39,988 nucleotides of DNA from Planctomycetaceae bacterium (GCA_029243145.1 JAQWSQ010000109.1:1-39988), one strand, 5' to 3'. Shown: positions 25,173-34,822, counted from the stretch's first letter. The notes: generated by a model not told the origin, from the letters alone. A program made the numbers and translations.

Positions 25173-26657
25173 ATGCGTTCTCATTTTCTGCTGGCTCTCC
25201 TGATTCTGATCTCATCGGTCACATCAACACTATCAGCGCAGGAGATCCTCAAACGACCAAACATACTTTTTGCGATCTCCGACGATCAGTCGTACCCACA
25301 TGCTGGAGCTTATGGGGACCAAGGGGTCAAAACCCCCGCATTTGATCGTGTTGCGCGTGAAGGAGCGCTGTTTCACACATGTTTGGCAGGTTCACCCGGT
25401 TGCAGTCCCTCAAGGGCCGCGTTACTCACCGGTCGCCATACATGGGAGATTGAACAAGCCGGCACTCACGCCAGTTCTTTTCCGAAAACGTATCAGGTTT
25501 ACCCAGACATTTTAGAACAGGCGGGATACTTCGTTGGCTATACCGGGAAAGGGTGGGGGCCGGGAAATTGGAAAATCAGCGGTCGTACCCGAAACCCTTG
25601 TGGAGAAAACTACAGCAAGATCACAGCAAAAACACCTCCCGGAATTCGCTCGACCGATTACGCAGCCAACTTCGAAGCGTTCCTCAAAGATAAACCAGCC
25701 GATGAGCCGTTCTGCTTCTGGTACGGTGCTTCCGAACCACATCGCAGTTACCAAAAAGGAATCGGCCTCGAACACGGAAAAACGCTCGAAGACGCGACCG
25801 TGCCGTCATTCTTGCCCGACACACCTGAAATTCGTAGCGACATCCTCGACTACTATTTTGAAATCGAATGGTTTGACAAACACCTCACTCGCATTCTGAA
25901 GACACTCGAGGAATTGGGAGAACTTGATAACACTTTGATCATTGTCACGGCAGACAATGGTATGCCATTTCCCAGAGCGAAAGCCAACGGCTATGAATAC
26001 GGCGTCCATGTTCCCTTGGCGATTCGGTATCCAAAATATGTTCCCGCAGGTGTTGACGTAAAACAACCGGTCGATTTTGTGGACTTAGCGCCAACGATGC
26101 TTGAGGCGGCAGGCCTGTTTCCGACCATCGCAATGAGCGGAGAAAGCCTATTCCCACTGATGCAGGGAAAGTCGAATGATTATGGCCCCGCGTTTTCAGC
26201 ACGGGAACGTCACTCCTCATCACGATATAATAATATGACATACCCCATCAGGAGCATGAGAACGGACGACTATCTACTGATTTGGAATCCGCGACCGGAA
26301 CGTTGGCCCGCCGGCCATCCGGCACCTTTCAAGAACGATCCCGTTGGCTTTTATGACATCGATGCATGCCCATCAAAGACGTTCCTGTGGGAAAATCGAG
26401 ACGATGAGAAAATCGGTCCTTACTTTCAGCTCTCTGTCGATAAACGCCCCGAATGGGAACTTTACAACCCAAAAAGCGATCCGGGTAATCTCCACAATCT
26501 GGCAGACGACTCACAGTTCAAATCGAACTTGTCGACGCTTCAAAAAACGATGCTTGAATATTTGCGGGAGACGGCTGACCCTCGCGTCATCAACGGTGGC
26601 GACATCTACGAAGATTACATTCGGTACTCACAGATTCGCAAGTTTCCTGAAGAATAA
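25173..26657 (+). CDS. Secreted sulfatase, heparan N-sulfatase-like
   Basis: This 494-residue type I sulfatase has a signal peptide (about 1-22). Metal-binding D37/D38 are in 'ILFAISDDQS'. The formylglycine motif C77-S-P-S-R81 is followed by 'AALLTGRH', so an FGE-type maturase should be present elsewhere. 'GYFVGYTGKGWGPGNW' and 'VTADNGMPFPRAK' match the N-sulfoglucosamine sulfohydrolase branch. It probably removes sulfate from imported or extracellular polysaccharides. ATG 25173 follows AAGGA by 8 bases. The frame extends upstream to 24912, but that part overlaps the nitrilase gene antisense and is not believed. Confidence 0.9.
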   Translation: MRSHFLLALLILISSVTSTLSAQEILKRPNILFAISDDQSYPHAGAYGDQGVKTPAFDRVAREGALFHTCLAGSPGCSPSRAALLTGRHTWEIEQAGTHASSFPKTYQVYPDILEQAGYFVGYTGKGWGPGNWKISGRTRNPCGENYSKITAKTPPGIRSTDYAANFEAFLKDKPADEPFCFWYGASEPHRSYQKGIGLEHGKTLEDATVPSFLPDTPEIRSDILDYYFEIEWFDKHLTRILKTLEELGELDNTLIIVTADNGMPFPRAKANGYEYGVHVPLAIRYPKYVPAGVDVKQPVDFVDLAPTMLEAAGLFPTIAMSGESLFPLMQGKSNDYGPAFSARERHSSSRYNNMTYPIRSMRTDDYLLIWNPRPERWPAGHPAPFKNDPVGFYDIDACPSKTFLWENRDDEKIGPYFQLSVDKRPEWELYNPKSDPGNLHNLADDSQFKSNLSTLQKTMLEYLRETADPRVINGGDIYEDYIRYSQIRKFPEE

Positions 26658-26698
26658 TACCAATTGGACGTTCTCACGCTTTCTTTGTTGACTACTAT

Positions 26699-26712
26699 TA
26701 ACCATATGGCTA
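26699..26712. promoter_or_regulatory. Candidate ArsR-type operator palindrome
   Basis: TA-A-CCATATGG-C-TA is a palindrome at 12 of 14 positions, with a perfect CCATATGG core, ending 12 bases before the ArsR start. TTGACT lies just upstream (about 26688) and TATAGT just downstream (26715-26720). ArsR-family repressors often bind such sites over their own promoter. The TATAGT is so close to the ATG that the transcript may have a very short leader. Confidence 0.35.
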
Positions 26713-26724
26713 TTTATAGTCATT

Positions 26725-27096
26725 ATGATCCATTCACGCGAAATCGAACTCGATGAGACATTTTTTGCGCTCTCCGACCCTACGCGACGGGCAATTTTGG
26801 AGCGATTGACCGCCGGCCAAGCGACGGTTTCCGAACTGTCAGAGCCATTTGATATCTCTGCCCCCGCAATTTCCAAGCATCTCCGCGTACTCGCGAAATC
26901 TGGACTTCTCGAACAAACAAAAGAAGGTCGTCATCGCATATGTCGATTACGCGCTCAGCCTCTGCAAGAGGTGAACGAATACGTGGTTCGCTATCGCAAG
27001 TTCTGGGATAAACAACTCGACCAACTGACTGACTACCTGGAATCATTGGAGAATTCTGCTCCACAACAATCATTCAAACAGGAACCCTCTTCATGA
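26725..27096 (+). CDS. ArsR-family transcriptional regulator
   Basis: This 123-residue winged-helix protein has 'FFALSDPTRRAILERL' as helix 1-2 and 'VSELSEPFDISAPAISKHLR' as the recognition region. 'VLAKSGLLEQTKEGRHRICRL' is the wing. No metal-binding ELCV(C/G)D motif is present, so it belongs to the non-metal branch that is commonly paired with AHSA1 proteins. Its stop overlaps the start of the AHSA1 gene by 4 bases (ATGA). It probably autoregulates this four-gene cluster. Confidence 0.9.
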   Translation: MIHSREIELDETFFALSDPTRRAILERLTAGQATVSELSEPFDISAPAISKHLRVLAKSGLLEQTKEGRHRICRLRAQPLQEVNEYVVRYRKFWDKQLDQLTDYLESLENSAPQQSFKQEPSS

Positions 27097-27554
27097 TTCA
27101 ACCGACCCCGACTTCAGAATTCACGCTGGAACTTTCCCGCGTCATCAAAGCCGACCCGGCCACCATCTTTGCCGCGTGGACTGATCCCCAACAACTCACA
27201 CAATGGCTCAAGCCGACTCCCGAGTTTACACACGGAAAGGTTTCCTGCGATGCTCGAAAAGAAGGAGAGTATGAGATCGAATTCATCTCTCCCGATGATA
27301 CCCATCATCTGGTCAACGGAACCTACACAAGGTTCGATCCACCACAGGGATTATCATTCACTTGGACTTGGCAAAACGGCAATCCCGATCACCAGGGAAT
27401 TGACACGATCGTGCACATCGACCTCAAAAAAATCCCCGACGGAACAGAACTAACACTGCGTCACGAAGGACACAAAGATGACGAGATGAAACAAAGCCAT
27501 GGTCACGGCTGGGGTGGAGCCCTTGAACAACTAGCCACACTTCATGATCAATAA
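27093..27554 (+). CDS. AHSA1/SRPBCC-domain protein
   Basis: The 153-residue protein has a START/SRPBCC hydrophobic-pocket fold typical of the AHSA1 (Aha1 C-terminal-like) family: 'IKADPATIFAAWTDPQQLTQWL' at the start and 'HGHGWGGALEQLATL' at the C-terminal helix. These domains bind small hydrophobic ligands; the ligand is unknown. It is translationally coupled to the ArsR gene by ATGA overlap. This pairing is common across bacteria and suggests ligand-dependent regulation. Confidence 0.88.
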   Translation: MIQPTPTSEFTLELSRVIKADPATIFAAWTDPQQLTQWLKPTPEFTHGKVSCDARKEGEYEIEFISPDDTHHLVNGTYTRFDPPQGLSFTWTWQNGNPDHQGIDTIVHIDLKKIPDGTELTLRHEGHKDDEMKQSHGHGWGGALEQLATLHDQ

Positions 27555-27609
27555 TTGATTTCAGAAATGCTTTCAGAATTCCCAAACATCACAACAACAG
27601 GAGAACACG

Positions 27610-28110
27610 ATGCACGCCAGAGACGTTTTAATTGGGACTGTCGAAATGGGTAACAAAATGCTGCTACCCATGTTTCAAGATTTACAGGACGCACAACTCG
27701 AAGGAACTTTGCCCAATGGTGGCAACAGCGCTCATTGGATTCTCGGCCATCTGATCGTGAGTGAGGCTCAGATGTGTCGAGGATTTGCAATGGGGCAAGA
27801 AAGTCCGTACGAAAAATGGAACGCGCTTTTCAAAGGAGGATCGACACCCGATCCTGCAGGAAAAGACTATCCCTCATACGAAGAACTGATGAAAATCTTG
27901 ATCGAAGAACGCGCCAATACCGTTTCCATCTTGCAAGGAATTTCTGAAGAGGATTTGGAAGCGAAACCGGCTATTGTGATGGAAGGATACGAAGAGTTTT
28001 TCCCCAACAAGGCGGCGGTCTTTATCGTGAACACGAACCACCCATTCATGCATTATGGACAACTGGCCGACATCCGGCGACGACTTGGTCGCGATATTTT
28101 AATGGGCTGA
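27610..28110 (+). CDS. DinB-superfamily protein
   Basis: The 166-residue four-helix-bundle protein carries the DinB metal-site pattern: a His in 'NSAHWILGHLIVSE' and two His in 'NHPFMHYGQLADIRRRLG'. DinB-fold proteins include thiol-S-transferases such as those using bacillithiol or mycothiol, but many are uncharacterised. GGAG lies about 8 bases before the ATG. It sits between the ArsR/AHSA1 pair and the TfoX-N gene with short gaps, so it is probably in the same transcript. Confidence 0.85.
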   Translation: MHARDVLIGTVEMGNKMLLPMFQDLQDAQLEGTLPNGGNSAHWILGHLIVSEAQMCRGFAMGQESPYEKWNALFKGGSTPDPAGKDYPSYEELMKILIEERANTVSILQGISEEDLEAKPAIVMEGYEEFFPNKAAVFIVNTNHPFMHYGQLADIRRRLGRDILMG

Positions 28111-28120
28111 AAGTAGCACG

Positions 28121-28465
28121 ATGACTCAAGAGAATTCCGAAATCGGCACACAAACCGAAGACCGTGTTCGCACTCTCCTGAAACGCCGAAAAGGATTTGA
28201 GGAGAAGCGAATGTTTGGCGGTCTCGGTTTTCTTCTTCACAGCAACATGTGCTGCGGCGTCCACAAAGGGCGACTGATTCTAAGACTAGGTATTGAAGTC
28301 GCCGAAGAAGCTCTGAGAAAAAAACACGTCAAGCCATTCGACATCACCGGTCGCCCCATGCGCGGCTGGGTGATGATCGAATGCCGGTTGATCGGTGGAG
28401 ACGAAAATCTGAAAGAATGGGTTTTGCTGGCAGTTGATTTCTGCCGATCGTTACCACCGAAGTAA
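28121..28465 (+). CDS. TfoX N-terminal-domain protein
   Basis: This 114-residue protein consists of the TfoX N-terminal domain only: 'KRMFGGLGFLLHSNMCCGVH' and 'GRLILRLG' are the conserved core. Full-length TfoX/Sxy activates competence genes with CRP, but stand-alone N-domains like this one occur in many bacteria and have no known role. It starts 10 bases after the DinB gene. The ATG is preceded by a weak purine stretch (AAAGTAG). Confidence 0.85.
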   Translation: MTQENSEIGTQTEDRVRTLLKRRKGFEEKRMFGGLGFLLHSNMCCGVHKGRLILRLGIEVAEEALRKKHVKPFDITGRPMRGWVMIECRLIGGDENLKEWVLLAVDFCRSLPPK

Positions 28466-28471
28466 ATCCTC

Positions 28472-29257
28472 TTACTGAAAGAACGGGGCATCCGTTCCTG
28501 CACCAAGTTCGACGTGCTTCGTTTCTGGCTCGGGTGCGAGCACTCCCGAATCAAATGGTACTGCCTGGGCATCGTCGAGTTCGACAGATTGTTCGACTTC
28601 AGAAGGGTCACTGGCTGTCTCAACGATCAACCCCACCTCTGATAACGCCAGATACCCGAGAAACATCACCCCGGCCCAACAAAACGCATTGGCGGGAACG
28701 CTGTGGCCAAACGATTTGAGAGCGCTCCCAGCAGATTTGGCCAGTTTGATTCGGGTTCCCGTCCATTGAACACTATAAATTTCATCGAGCACAAGGTGCG
28801 AGAGAAACCCGATTCCCACACCACTTGCCATCAACAGTCTCACTTCGACGTTGTCATGCTTATAAAACAGAAACGTCGTCAGCGCGACAATCAATAACGC
28901 CGGCACACTGTGATACATTCCTCGGTGGACACAAAGTTTACCGAGTAGCAGAGGACCGAAATTTCGTAATCCGATGTAAAACAGAAGCACAATCAGCAGC
29001 ACACGCTCTGGATCGCCTCCCCAGGAAATCAGGTGTTGCATCAAAATCAGTGGACCGATGACAGAGACGACACCAAAGATTTCGCGGACTGGCCGTCCCG
29101 TTTGCGAATCGATGTCCGGTAGCATGCCGGCAAACCAAGTCAGCAGAAAAACAATCGTTCCCTGCACAGGAGTGAACCCGAACACCCACGTCGCAGTCGT
29201 CCCCCAGACAAGGCCCAATACGCCGCTGAATCCAATATGTTCCTTGTAACCTGCCAT
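28472..29257 (-). CDS. DUF457/YdjM-type membrane-bound metal-dependent hydrolase
   Basis: The 261-residue product has about six membrane segments. It carries the two family motifs 'GMLPDIDSQTG' and 'VHRGMYHSVPAL', plus 'LSHLVLDEIY', all with putative metal ligands. The last 50 or so residues are an acidic soluble tail ending 'GTDAPFFQ'. The family includes the LexA-regulated E. coli YdjM; the enzymatic activity is unproven. GTG 29260 is an alternative start; AGGGG lies 7 bases before ATG 29257. It converges on the TfoX-N gene with only 6 bases between stops. Confidence 0.8.
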   Translation of the reverse strand: MAGYKEHIGFSGVLGLVWGTTATWVFGFTPVQGTIVFLLTWFAGMLPDIDSQTGRPVREIFGVVSVIGPLILMQHLISWGGDPERVLLIVLLFYIGLRNFGPLLLGKLCVHRGMYHSVPALLIVALTTFLFYKHDNVEVRLLMASGVGIGFLSHLVLDEIYSVQWTGTRIKLAKSAGSALKSFGHSVPANAFCWAGVMFLGYLALSEVGLIVETASDPSEVEQSVELDDAQAVPFDSGVLAPEPETKHVELGAGTDAPFFQ

Positions 29258-29481
29258 CACTTGCCCCTGAACTGTTCACGTGTGGACAAGTTGTAGAAGA
29301 TTCAGGGGGTAAAGAGCAACCGAAGTTTTCTCACGGCAAAAGAGGAGTCATTGATCCACGATTTGCGTTTAAGTTCATTTCTGAAACTCGCAGATTCTCG
29401 CCTCAAACATCACGAATGAGCAGAAAACACCCAGATCATCAGGATAGCATTTTGAGAGCACTTGATGCTTGGTAAGTCGCG

Positions 29482-30882
29482 TTACTTCTCTGTCCCGTTC
29501 TTTTCACTCGCGAACAGTGGAAACTTCTCGCTCGGGGTGTGAGCTTGATCCATGAGTTTCACCAGTTCTTTCAGCTTCTCGGGTTGTTGTTTCGCGAGGT
29601 TGATCTTTTCTCCCAGATCGTTTTTCAAGTTGTACAACTCGGGAGCTTTCGGTTTTTTGGAACTGACTTTCAACTGCACGACCTTCCAATCTCCCTGACG
29701 CAAAGCACGTTTTCCACCTTGTTCGGAGAACTCCCAGTAGAGAGATTCGTGCTTAAATTGTTTCTCCGGTTGGTCGAGCAACGTCGGTAGAAAACTGATG
29801 CCATCAATATTGTCGGGGGGCTCGACATTCACCAGTTCGGCGAGTGTCGGCAAGACATCCTGAAAACCGGAGATGTGATCGGTCACTCGTCCCGGTTCGA
29901 TGACTCCCGGCCAGCGGGCAATCATCGGCGTGATGATGCCACCTTCGTAGAGATCCCGTTTGATCCCACGATAGGGGCCGTTGCTGTCAAAGAAGTCTGG
30001 GTCGGCACCACCGGCAGAAGTCGCTCCATTATCGCTGGTGAACATGACGAGTGTCTTCTCATCAATATTCAACTCTTTGAGCAAGTTCATAATACGACCG
30101 ATATCGCGATCCATATGAGTGATCATGCCGGCGAATGTGGCGTGAGGATGCTTTTCGTGCCGATAATGTTGGCCTCCCGGTGTGCCGTAAGGTTTTTCGG
30201 GTTCGAGTTTTCCCAGATACTCGGCTTTGGAGTCTTCGGGAACGTCGAGATCGACATGTGGGATCGTGAACGGCAGATAGAGGAAGAACCGTTCTTTCTG
30301 ATGTTGTTTAATAAATTCAAGGGCGTCTGACGCAAACAGGTCGTGGCTGTAATGAGTGCGCTCCGTGGGGTTATCGGGATATAGAACTTTCTCGCCGTCG
30401 TTCCAGAGATAGTCCTGATAGTAATGGTGAGCGCGGCTTTGATTCAGATAGCCGAAGTAGTGATCGAAGCCCTGTTTCCAGGGTGCGCCGGCATCAGACT
30501 CCGACCCGACTCCCCATTTCCCCATCGCCCCCGTGACATAACCCGCCTGCTTCATGATTTCACCAATGGTGACATCTTCGTCAAGCAGGTGAGCACCTTT
30601 GCCGTTACCGCGAACGCGAGTGTGACCGGTATGTTGGCCGGTCAATAAAACACTGCGCGAGGGAGCACACACAGTGCTTCCCGAGTAATGCTGAGTGAAC
30701 TTCAATCCCTCGTCACACAAGCGGTCGACATTCGGAGTGCGAATGATTTTTCCGCCATAACAACCGAAGTCTCCTATGCCCGCATCATCGGCCATTATGT
30801 AGATGACGTTGGGAGCAGCGGCATCAAGTGGTGAAAGATTGACAGAAATCATCACCAATAAAACAACGATCAGAGAGCGCAT
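29482..30882 (-). CDS. Secreted arylsulfatase
   Basis: The 466-residue type I sulfatase has a signal peptide (about 1-22). Metal-binding D32/D33 are in 'IMADDAGIGDFGCYGG', and the formylglycine motif is C72-A-P-S-R76 with 'SVLLTGQHTGHTRVRGN'. 'MFTSDNGATSAGG' supplies further metal ligands. It resembles the arylsulfatase A/atsG group common in planctomycetes. The substrate is probably a sulfated glycan. It lies 47 bases downstream of the next sulfatase on the same strand, so the two are probably cotranscribed. Confidence 0.92.
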   Translation of the reverse strand: MRSLIVVLLVMISVNLSPLDAAAPNVIYIMADDAGIGDFGCYGGKIIRTPNVDRLCDEGLKFTQHYSGSTVCAPSRSVLLTGQHTGHTRVRGNGKGAHLLDEDVTIGEIMKQAGYVTGAMGKWGVGSESDAGAPWKQGFDHYFGYLNQSRAHHYYQDYLWNDGEKVLYPDNPTERTHYSHDLFASDALEFIKQHQKERFFLYLPFTIPHVDLDVPEDSKAEYLGKLEPEKPYGTPGGQHYRHEKHPHATFAGMITHMDRDIGRIMNLLKELNIDEKTLVMFTSDNGATSAGGADPDFFDSNGPYRGIKRDLYEGGIITPMIARWPGVIEPGRVTDHISGFQDVLPTLAELVNVEPPDNIDGISFLPTLLDQPEKQFKHESLYWEFSEQGGKRALRQGDWKVVQLKVSSKKPKAPELYNLKNDLGEKINLAKQQPEKLKELVKLMDQAHTPSEKFPLFASEKNGTEK

Positions 30883-30929
30883 GGTACATGTCCCCTATTA
30901 AAAATGCAAAATCGAATGAGAACGATCGC

Positions 30930-32390
30930 TTAATCAATCTCGGGGATTGGATCGGTCGGGGCGACATCTTTGCCTTCCCAATTCACCTGGCCGTTTTTGA
31001 ATGTCAGGATGCGATGAGCGCTACCCGGAACCGGATCGACATCGACTTTCGGTAACCATTTGCGATGCTCGGCGATAATCTTTGCGTAGCCTTTGTCGGC
31101 AGCAACGTTGTTCCACTCTTGCGGGTCTTTTTGCAAATCGTAAAGTTCTTCTGAACCATCGGCGTAATGAATGTAGCGATAGTTTTCCGTGCGGATGCCG
31201 TGATTGCCGGTATTGTGAGTGGTGATGGCGGGCCATTTTCTCGTAGCGTTTTGGTCTTTGAGTTGCGGGACCAGTGAGTGACCTTCGAGTCCACCCGGAG
31301 AGGAGAGACCACACAGTTCATTCAGAGTGGGGTAAATGTCCAATAATTCCGCAGGAGAGGTCACTTTGCCTCCGGCTGTGATTCCAGGACCGGCAAAGAT
31401 CAGCGGCACACGGGTGCCATCGTCCCAAAGCGTATTCTTGCCGGTGATCTCTTTTTCACCGATGTGCCAACCGTGATCCGACCAGAGCACAATGATGGTG
31501 TTGTCTCGAAGTCCTTTTGCGTCGAGAGCCGTCATGATACGACCGATTTGATGATCAACAAAGCTGGTACAGGCCAGATAGGAACGACACAGATTATGCC
31601 ATTCGTTGGCTTCTTGCAGAAACTGCAATCGTGGTTCGGGAAGTTTCCAATGGAGATACCAAGAGAATCGCGGGGTGTCTTTGCGGTCGTCGAATTTCAC
31701 GGGAGGCAAAACGGAATCGTCGTCGGGGTAGAGGTCGTACCATTTTTGAGTGGTATAACAGGGAACGTGTGGTAGGAAAAAACCGACTGAGAGAAAGAAC
31801 GGATCTTTAGGGCCTTTTTCGATCTGGTCAACAGCCCACGACGCGACGACGTAATCTTGTTTGTCTTTGTCTTCATGCGGGAAGACTCCCCAATCGACGA
31901 GAGGATGCGGGGCAGGGGTCTTGACCAGTTTTTCTTTCGGTCGTGCGCCGACACCGGCGGCGGGGCCGAGAGTGTCAAACTCGTTGTCCGTCTTTCTGCG
32001 ACCATAACCGCCGTGATAAATTTTTCCGGTGGAGTAAGTGTGATAGCCATTCGCTTTGAGGTGCTGAGGTAAGCTGGTCACGTCTTTCCATTGGGGGACT
32101 TGTCGAAACCACGGGGCCAAACCATAAACGCCTGTGGTTGAGGGACGTTTGCCCGTCATCAGGCTGGTGCGTGAGGGATTACAGAGCGGAGACTGACAAT
32201 GGGCGTTCAGGAAGATGGTCCCCGCTTCGCCGATCTTGTCGATATTGGGAGTTTTGGCGAGAGGGTGACCGCCCAGACATCCGATCCAGTCATTCTGGTC
32301 ATCAATGGCAATGAACAGGATGTTGGGTTTCTCGGCTGCGGAGAGAGTTGCGGTCAGCAAAAACAGGCCCAGACATAGCGACTTGCGCAT
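30930..32390 (-). CDS. Secreted sulfatase, iduronate-2-sulfatase-like
   Basis: This 486-residue type I sulfatase has a signal peptide (about 1-19), D30/D31 in 'FIAIDDQNDWIG', and the formylglycine motif C70-N-P-S-R74 with 'TSLMTGKRPSTTGVYG'. 'GFFLPHVP' and 'LWSDHGWHIGEKEITGKNTLW' are typical of iduronate-2-sulfatase relatives. It probably acts on sulfated uronic-acid-containing polysaccharide, which is a family-based guess. It is the first gene of a two-sulfatase transcript on the minus strand. Confidence 0.92.
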   Translation of the reverse strand: MRKSLCLGLFLLTATLSAAEKPNILFIAIDDQNDWIGCLGGHPLAKTPNIDKIGEAGTIFLNAHCQSPLCNPSRTSLMTGKRPSTTGVYGLAPWFRQVPQWKDVTSLPQHLKANGYHTYSTGKIYHGGYGRRKTDNEFDTLGPAAGVGARPKEKLVKTPAPHPLVDWGVFPHEDKDKQDYVVASWAVDQIEKGPKDPFFLSVGFFLPHVPCYTTQKWYDLYPDDDSVLPPVKFDDRKDTPRFSWYLHWKLPEPRLQFLQEANEWHNLCRSYLACTSFVDHQIGRIMTALDAKGLRDNTIIVLWSDHGWHIGEKEITGKNTLWDDGTRVPLIFAGPGITAGGKVTSPAELLDIYPTLNELCGLSSPGGLEGHSLVPQLKDQNATRKWPAITTHNTGNHGIRTENYRYIHYADGSEELYDLQKDPQEWNNVAADKGYAKIIAEHRKWLPKVDVDPVPGSAHRILTFKNGQVNWEGKDVAPTDPIPEID

Positions 32391-32546
32391 GGAAAGACTT
32401 TCCGTGATGTCATCTTGTGAGTGTGTGGATATCCAAACGAATATCCAGAGTCGCGGTTTTAGAGCGCGATGTCAAATTGCGAGTCAAAAAAGAATCGCAG
32501 AGCCTCTCTGAGAACTAGAAAACGTGGGAACCCTGCCACCACTCGA

Positions 32547-33569
32547 TCATAACATGACTTCATGCCGGACTTCCGTGGGCCAGCCAAGACCGCGAGTTTT
32601 GAGAGTCTCAAGGATGGAACTCAGAAATCGGCTCGCATTTTGGGCAAGTTCTCGAAATTCCGGTGGCTCTTTCTCGGCATTCGAATCGTCTCGAAGTATT
32701 TTGACGATCTCTGCAGACGACATCTGTCTCAGAAACAGATTATAGCTGTCAAGAATTTGTTTCTGGTTATTGTCATCGGCAAATAAACAAACTCTTTCCA
32801 GCGGCGTGAGTGGCAATCGCTGCATCAGCCATTCCTGGGAATCGCCTGTTTGTGCCGAAGCTTCACCCACTAAAATTAGCAATCCAAAGATCAGCAAGTT
32901 TCGACTGTGTCGAAACTTGACGTTGATGTAACGCCATTCTCCCAATGAACGATCATCGAGCCATAAAGATCGTGCCCCGAGAGCCTTCCAGTAGCGGATG
33001 ATTTCAATCAAGAGACCAAGCCATTGCGAGGGGTTGTTCGATTCCGGCTCACGAGAGAAACGATTCAACACGACGCGTTGCAACTCCCGAAACCGATCAG
33101 CTTGAAAGATCGGCTGAGAATCAAGGAGCAATTGAATCCGTTTTCCATACACGAACTGATCTTCATCAACTTGTCCCCGGTGTGTGGGATCGACGAGTTG
33201 TTTCCATGTCACTGTCTCGGAAAATATTCCGTTCGGTTTGGGACGAATCATGCCGAGGGATTCGAGACGGCTCCAAATCTCTCCGTAGAGTTCTTGCGCG
33301 AGGTCTGAGTTTGGCAAGATGTCGTTTGAAGTCACTATGACCAGATCGCAATCTGAACTTGGGATCTGCTCCATACGACCGAGCGACCCACAGACATACA
33401 TTGTCTCAACAACGAGTGACAATGGCTTTTCGAGAAAGAGTTCTCTCAGTCGGGAATGCGTTTCTCGCGACCGTTGCCAACTTTCCGCAAGAACGCTCGG
33501 TAATTCTTCGATCAAGCTCTCGCGGCTGGCAGGAAAGGAGTTTTGAGTTGTGGAATCGAAATCAAACAT
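32547..33569 (-). CDS. Nucleotidyltransferase-fold protein (DUF294-like)
   Basis: The 340-residue protein has the nucleotidyltransferase signature 'VCGSLGRMEQIPSSDCDLVIV' with G61-S62 and the metal-binding D73/D75. The remainder is mostly helical. It resembles the putative nucleotidyltransferase domain found with CBS/cNMP modules and in GlnD-like enzymes, but no such modules or HD domain are visible. Substrate and partner are unknown. It is divergent from the Gfo/Idh/MocA gene, separated by 62 bases. Confidence 0.72.
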   Translation of the reverse strand: MFDFDSTTQNSFPASRESLIEELPSVLAESWQRSRETHSRLRELFLEKPLSLVVETMYVCGSLGRMEQIPSSDCDLVIVTSNDILPNSDLAQELYGEIWSRLESLGMIRPKPNGIFSETVTWKQLVDPTHRGQVDEDQFVYGKRIQLLLDSQPIFQADRFRELQRVVLNRFSREPESNNPSQWLGLLIEIIRYWKALGARSLWLDDRSLGEWRYINVKFRHSRNLLIFGLLILVGEASAQTGDSQEWLMQRLPLTPLERVCLFADDNNQKQILDSYNLFLRQMSSAEIVKILRDDSNAEKEPPEFRELAQNASRFLSSILETLKTRGLGWPTEVRHEVML

Positions 33570-33631
33570 ATCGCGAGTTGCTCAATGGTTGTGTATGTTA
33601 AGAGAACCTGTGTTCCAGAAAGTTTTCTATC

Positions 33632-34756
33632 ATGTCTGATGCCGAATCCCAAGTCTCGACCGATCTTGATTATCTTCCCAAGCTACCCGAGAACCGAAAT
33701 GTGCCAATTGGCTGTATCGGTTCTGGGTTCATTATGTCGGATTGTCATCTCGTAGCCTATCGGAACAACGGATTTAATCCGGTGGCCATCGCTAGCCGCA
33801 ATCCCGATCATGCCAGACAGGTCGCAGAACGACACCAGATTGGCAAAGTCTACGACCATTACACAGAATTGTTGAACGACCCCGAAATTGAAGTTCTCGA
33901 TGTCGCCGTGCCTCCCGATGTCACGATCGAAGTCATTCGCGCCGCCGTCAAGCATAACGACCATTTGCGGGGAATCCTTTGCCAAAAACCGCTGGGGATG
34001 AACTTCACCGAAGCGAAAGAAATCGTCGAGCTTTGTGAAGACGCTGGCATTGCACTGGCCGTCAATCAGAACATGAGGTACGACCAATCAATCCGAGCTT
34101 GCAAATCATTACTGCGTCGGGGAGATCTGGGTGAACCCGTTTTAATGTCGATTGATATGCGAGCCGTTCCCCATTGGATGCCTTGGCAAGAGCGACTCGG
34201 CTGGGTGACACTGCGTATTATGAGCATCCATCACCTCGATGCATTTCGTTATTTGCTGGGAGATCCGCAACGAATCTTTGCCAGTATCCGCAGCGACCCG
34301 CGGACGGCAGAAATATTTCCTCATCAAGACGGTATTTGCTTATACATCCTGGAATATGAAAGCGGACTCCGCGCGACTTCACTGGATGATGTTTGGACCG
34401 GCCCGGTCGTGGAAGGAAGTGAAAACGAACCTTCGATCCATTGGAGACTGGAGGGAACAGATGGGCTGGCGAAGGGGACCATAGGTTGGCCCAGTTATCC
34501 CGAGAGGACTCCCAGCACATTGGACTACATCAGTGCCACAAAACCCGGCGTCTGGCAGTCGCCTCGTTGGCCGGAAGTTTGGTTCCCGGATGCATTTGTC
34601 GGCCCGATGGCTCATTTGTTGTGCGGATTGGAATCAGGACGCACACTCGAAATCAGCGGACGCGATAATTTGAAGACGATGGCGCTGGTGGATGCTTGCT
34701 ATTTGTCAGCCAAAGAACACCGTGCCGTGGAGATTGAGGAAATCATGCGGGAGTGA
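33632..34756 (+). CDS. Gfo/Idh/MocA-family oxidoreductase
   Basis: This 374-residue NAD(P)-dependent enzyme of the glucose-fructose oxidoreductase/inositol dehydrogenase family has its Rossmann loop GCIGSGFI at 27-34. The usual 'EKP' motif reads QKP (118-120), keeping the catalytic lysine at 119. '[13 protein letters not shown]' supplies the conserved His and Asp. It has no signal peptide, so it is cytoplasmic, unlike the many exported planctomycete members. It probably oxidises a sugar or cyclitol. Confidence 0.88.
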   Translation: MSDAESQVSTDLDYLPKLPENRNVPIGCIGSGFIMSDCHLVAYRNNGFNPVAIASRNPDHARQVAERHQIGKVYDHYTELLNDPEIEVLDVAVPPDVTIEVIRAAVKHNDHLRGILCQKPLGMNFTEAKEIVELCEDAGIALAVNQNMRYDQSIRACKSLLRRGDLGEPVLMSIDMRAVPHWMPWQERLGWVTLRIMSIHHLDAFRYLLGDPQRIFASIRSDPRTAEIFPHQDGICLYILEYESGLRATSLDDVWTGPVVEGSENEPSIHWRLEGTDGLAKGTIGWPSYPERTPSTLDYISATKPGVWQSPRWPEVWFPDAFVGPMAHLLCGLESGRTLEISGRDNLKTMALVDACYLSAKEHRAVEIEEIMRE

Positions 34757-34822
34757 AGCTCACTATTCTGAATTACAACGCTCACGGTCGGCACAGGCCC
34801 GCTACCCCTCAAGATGCTCTGG

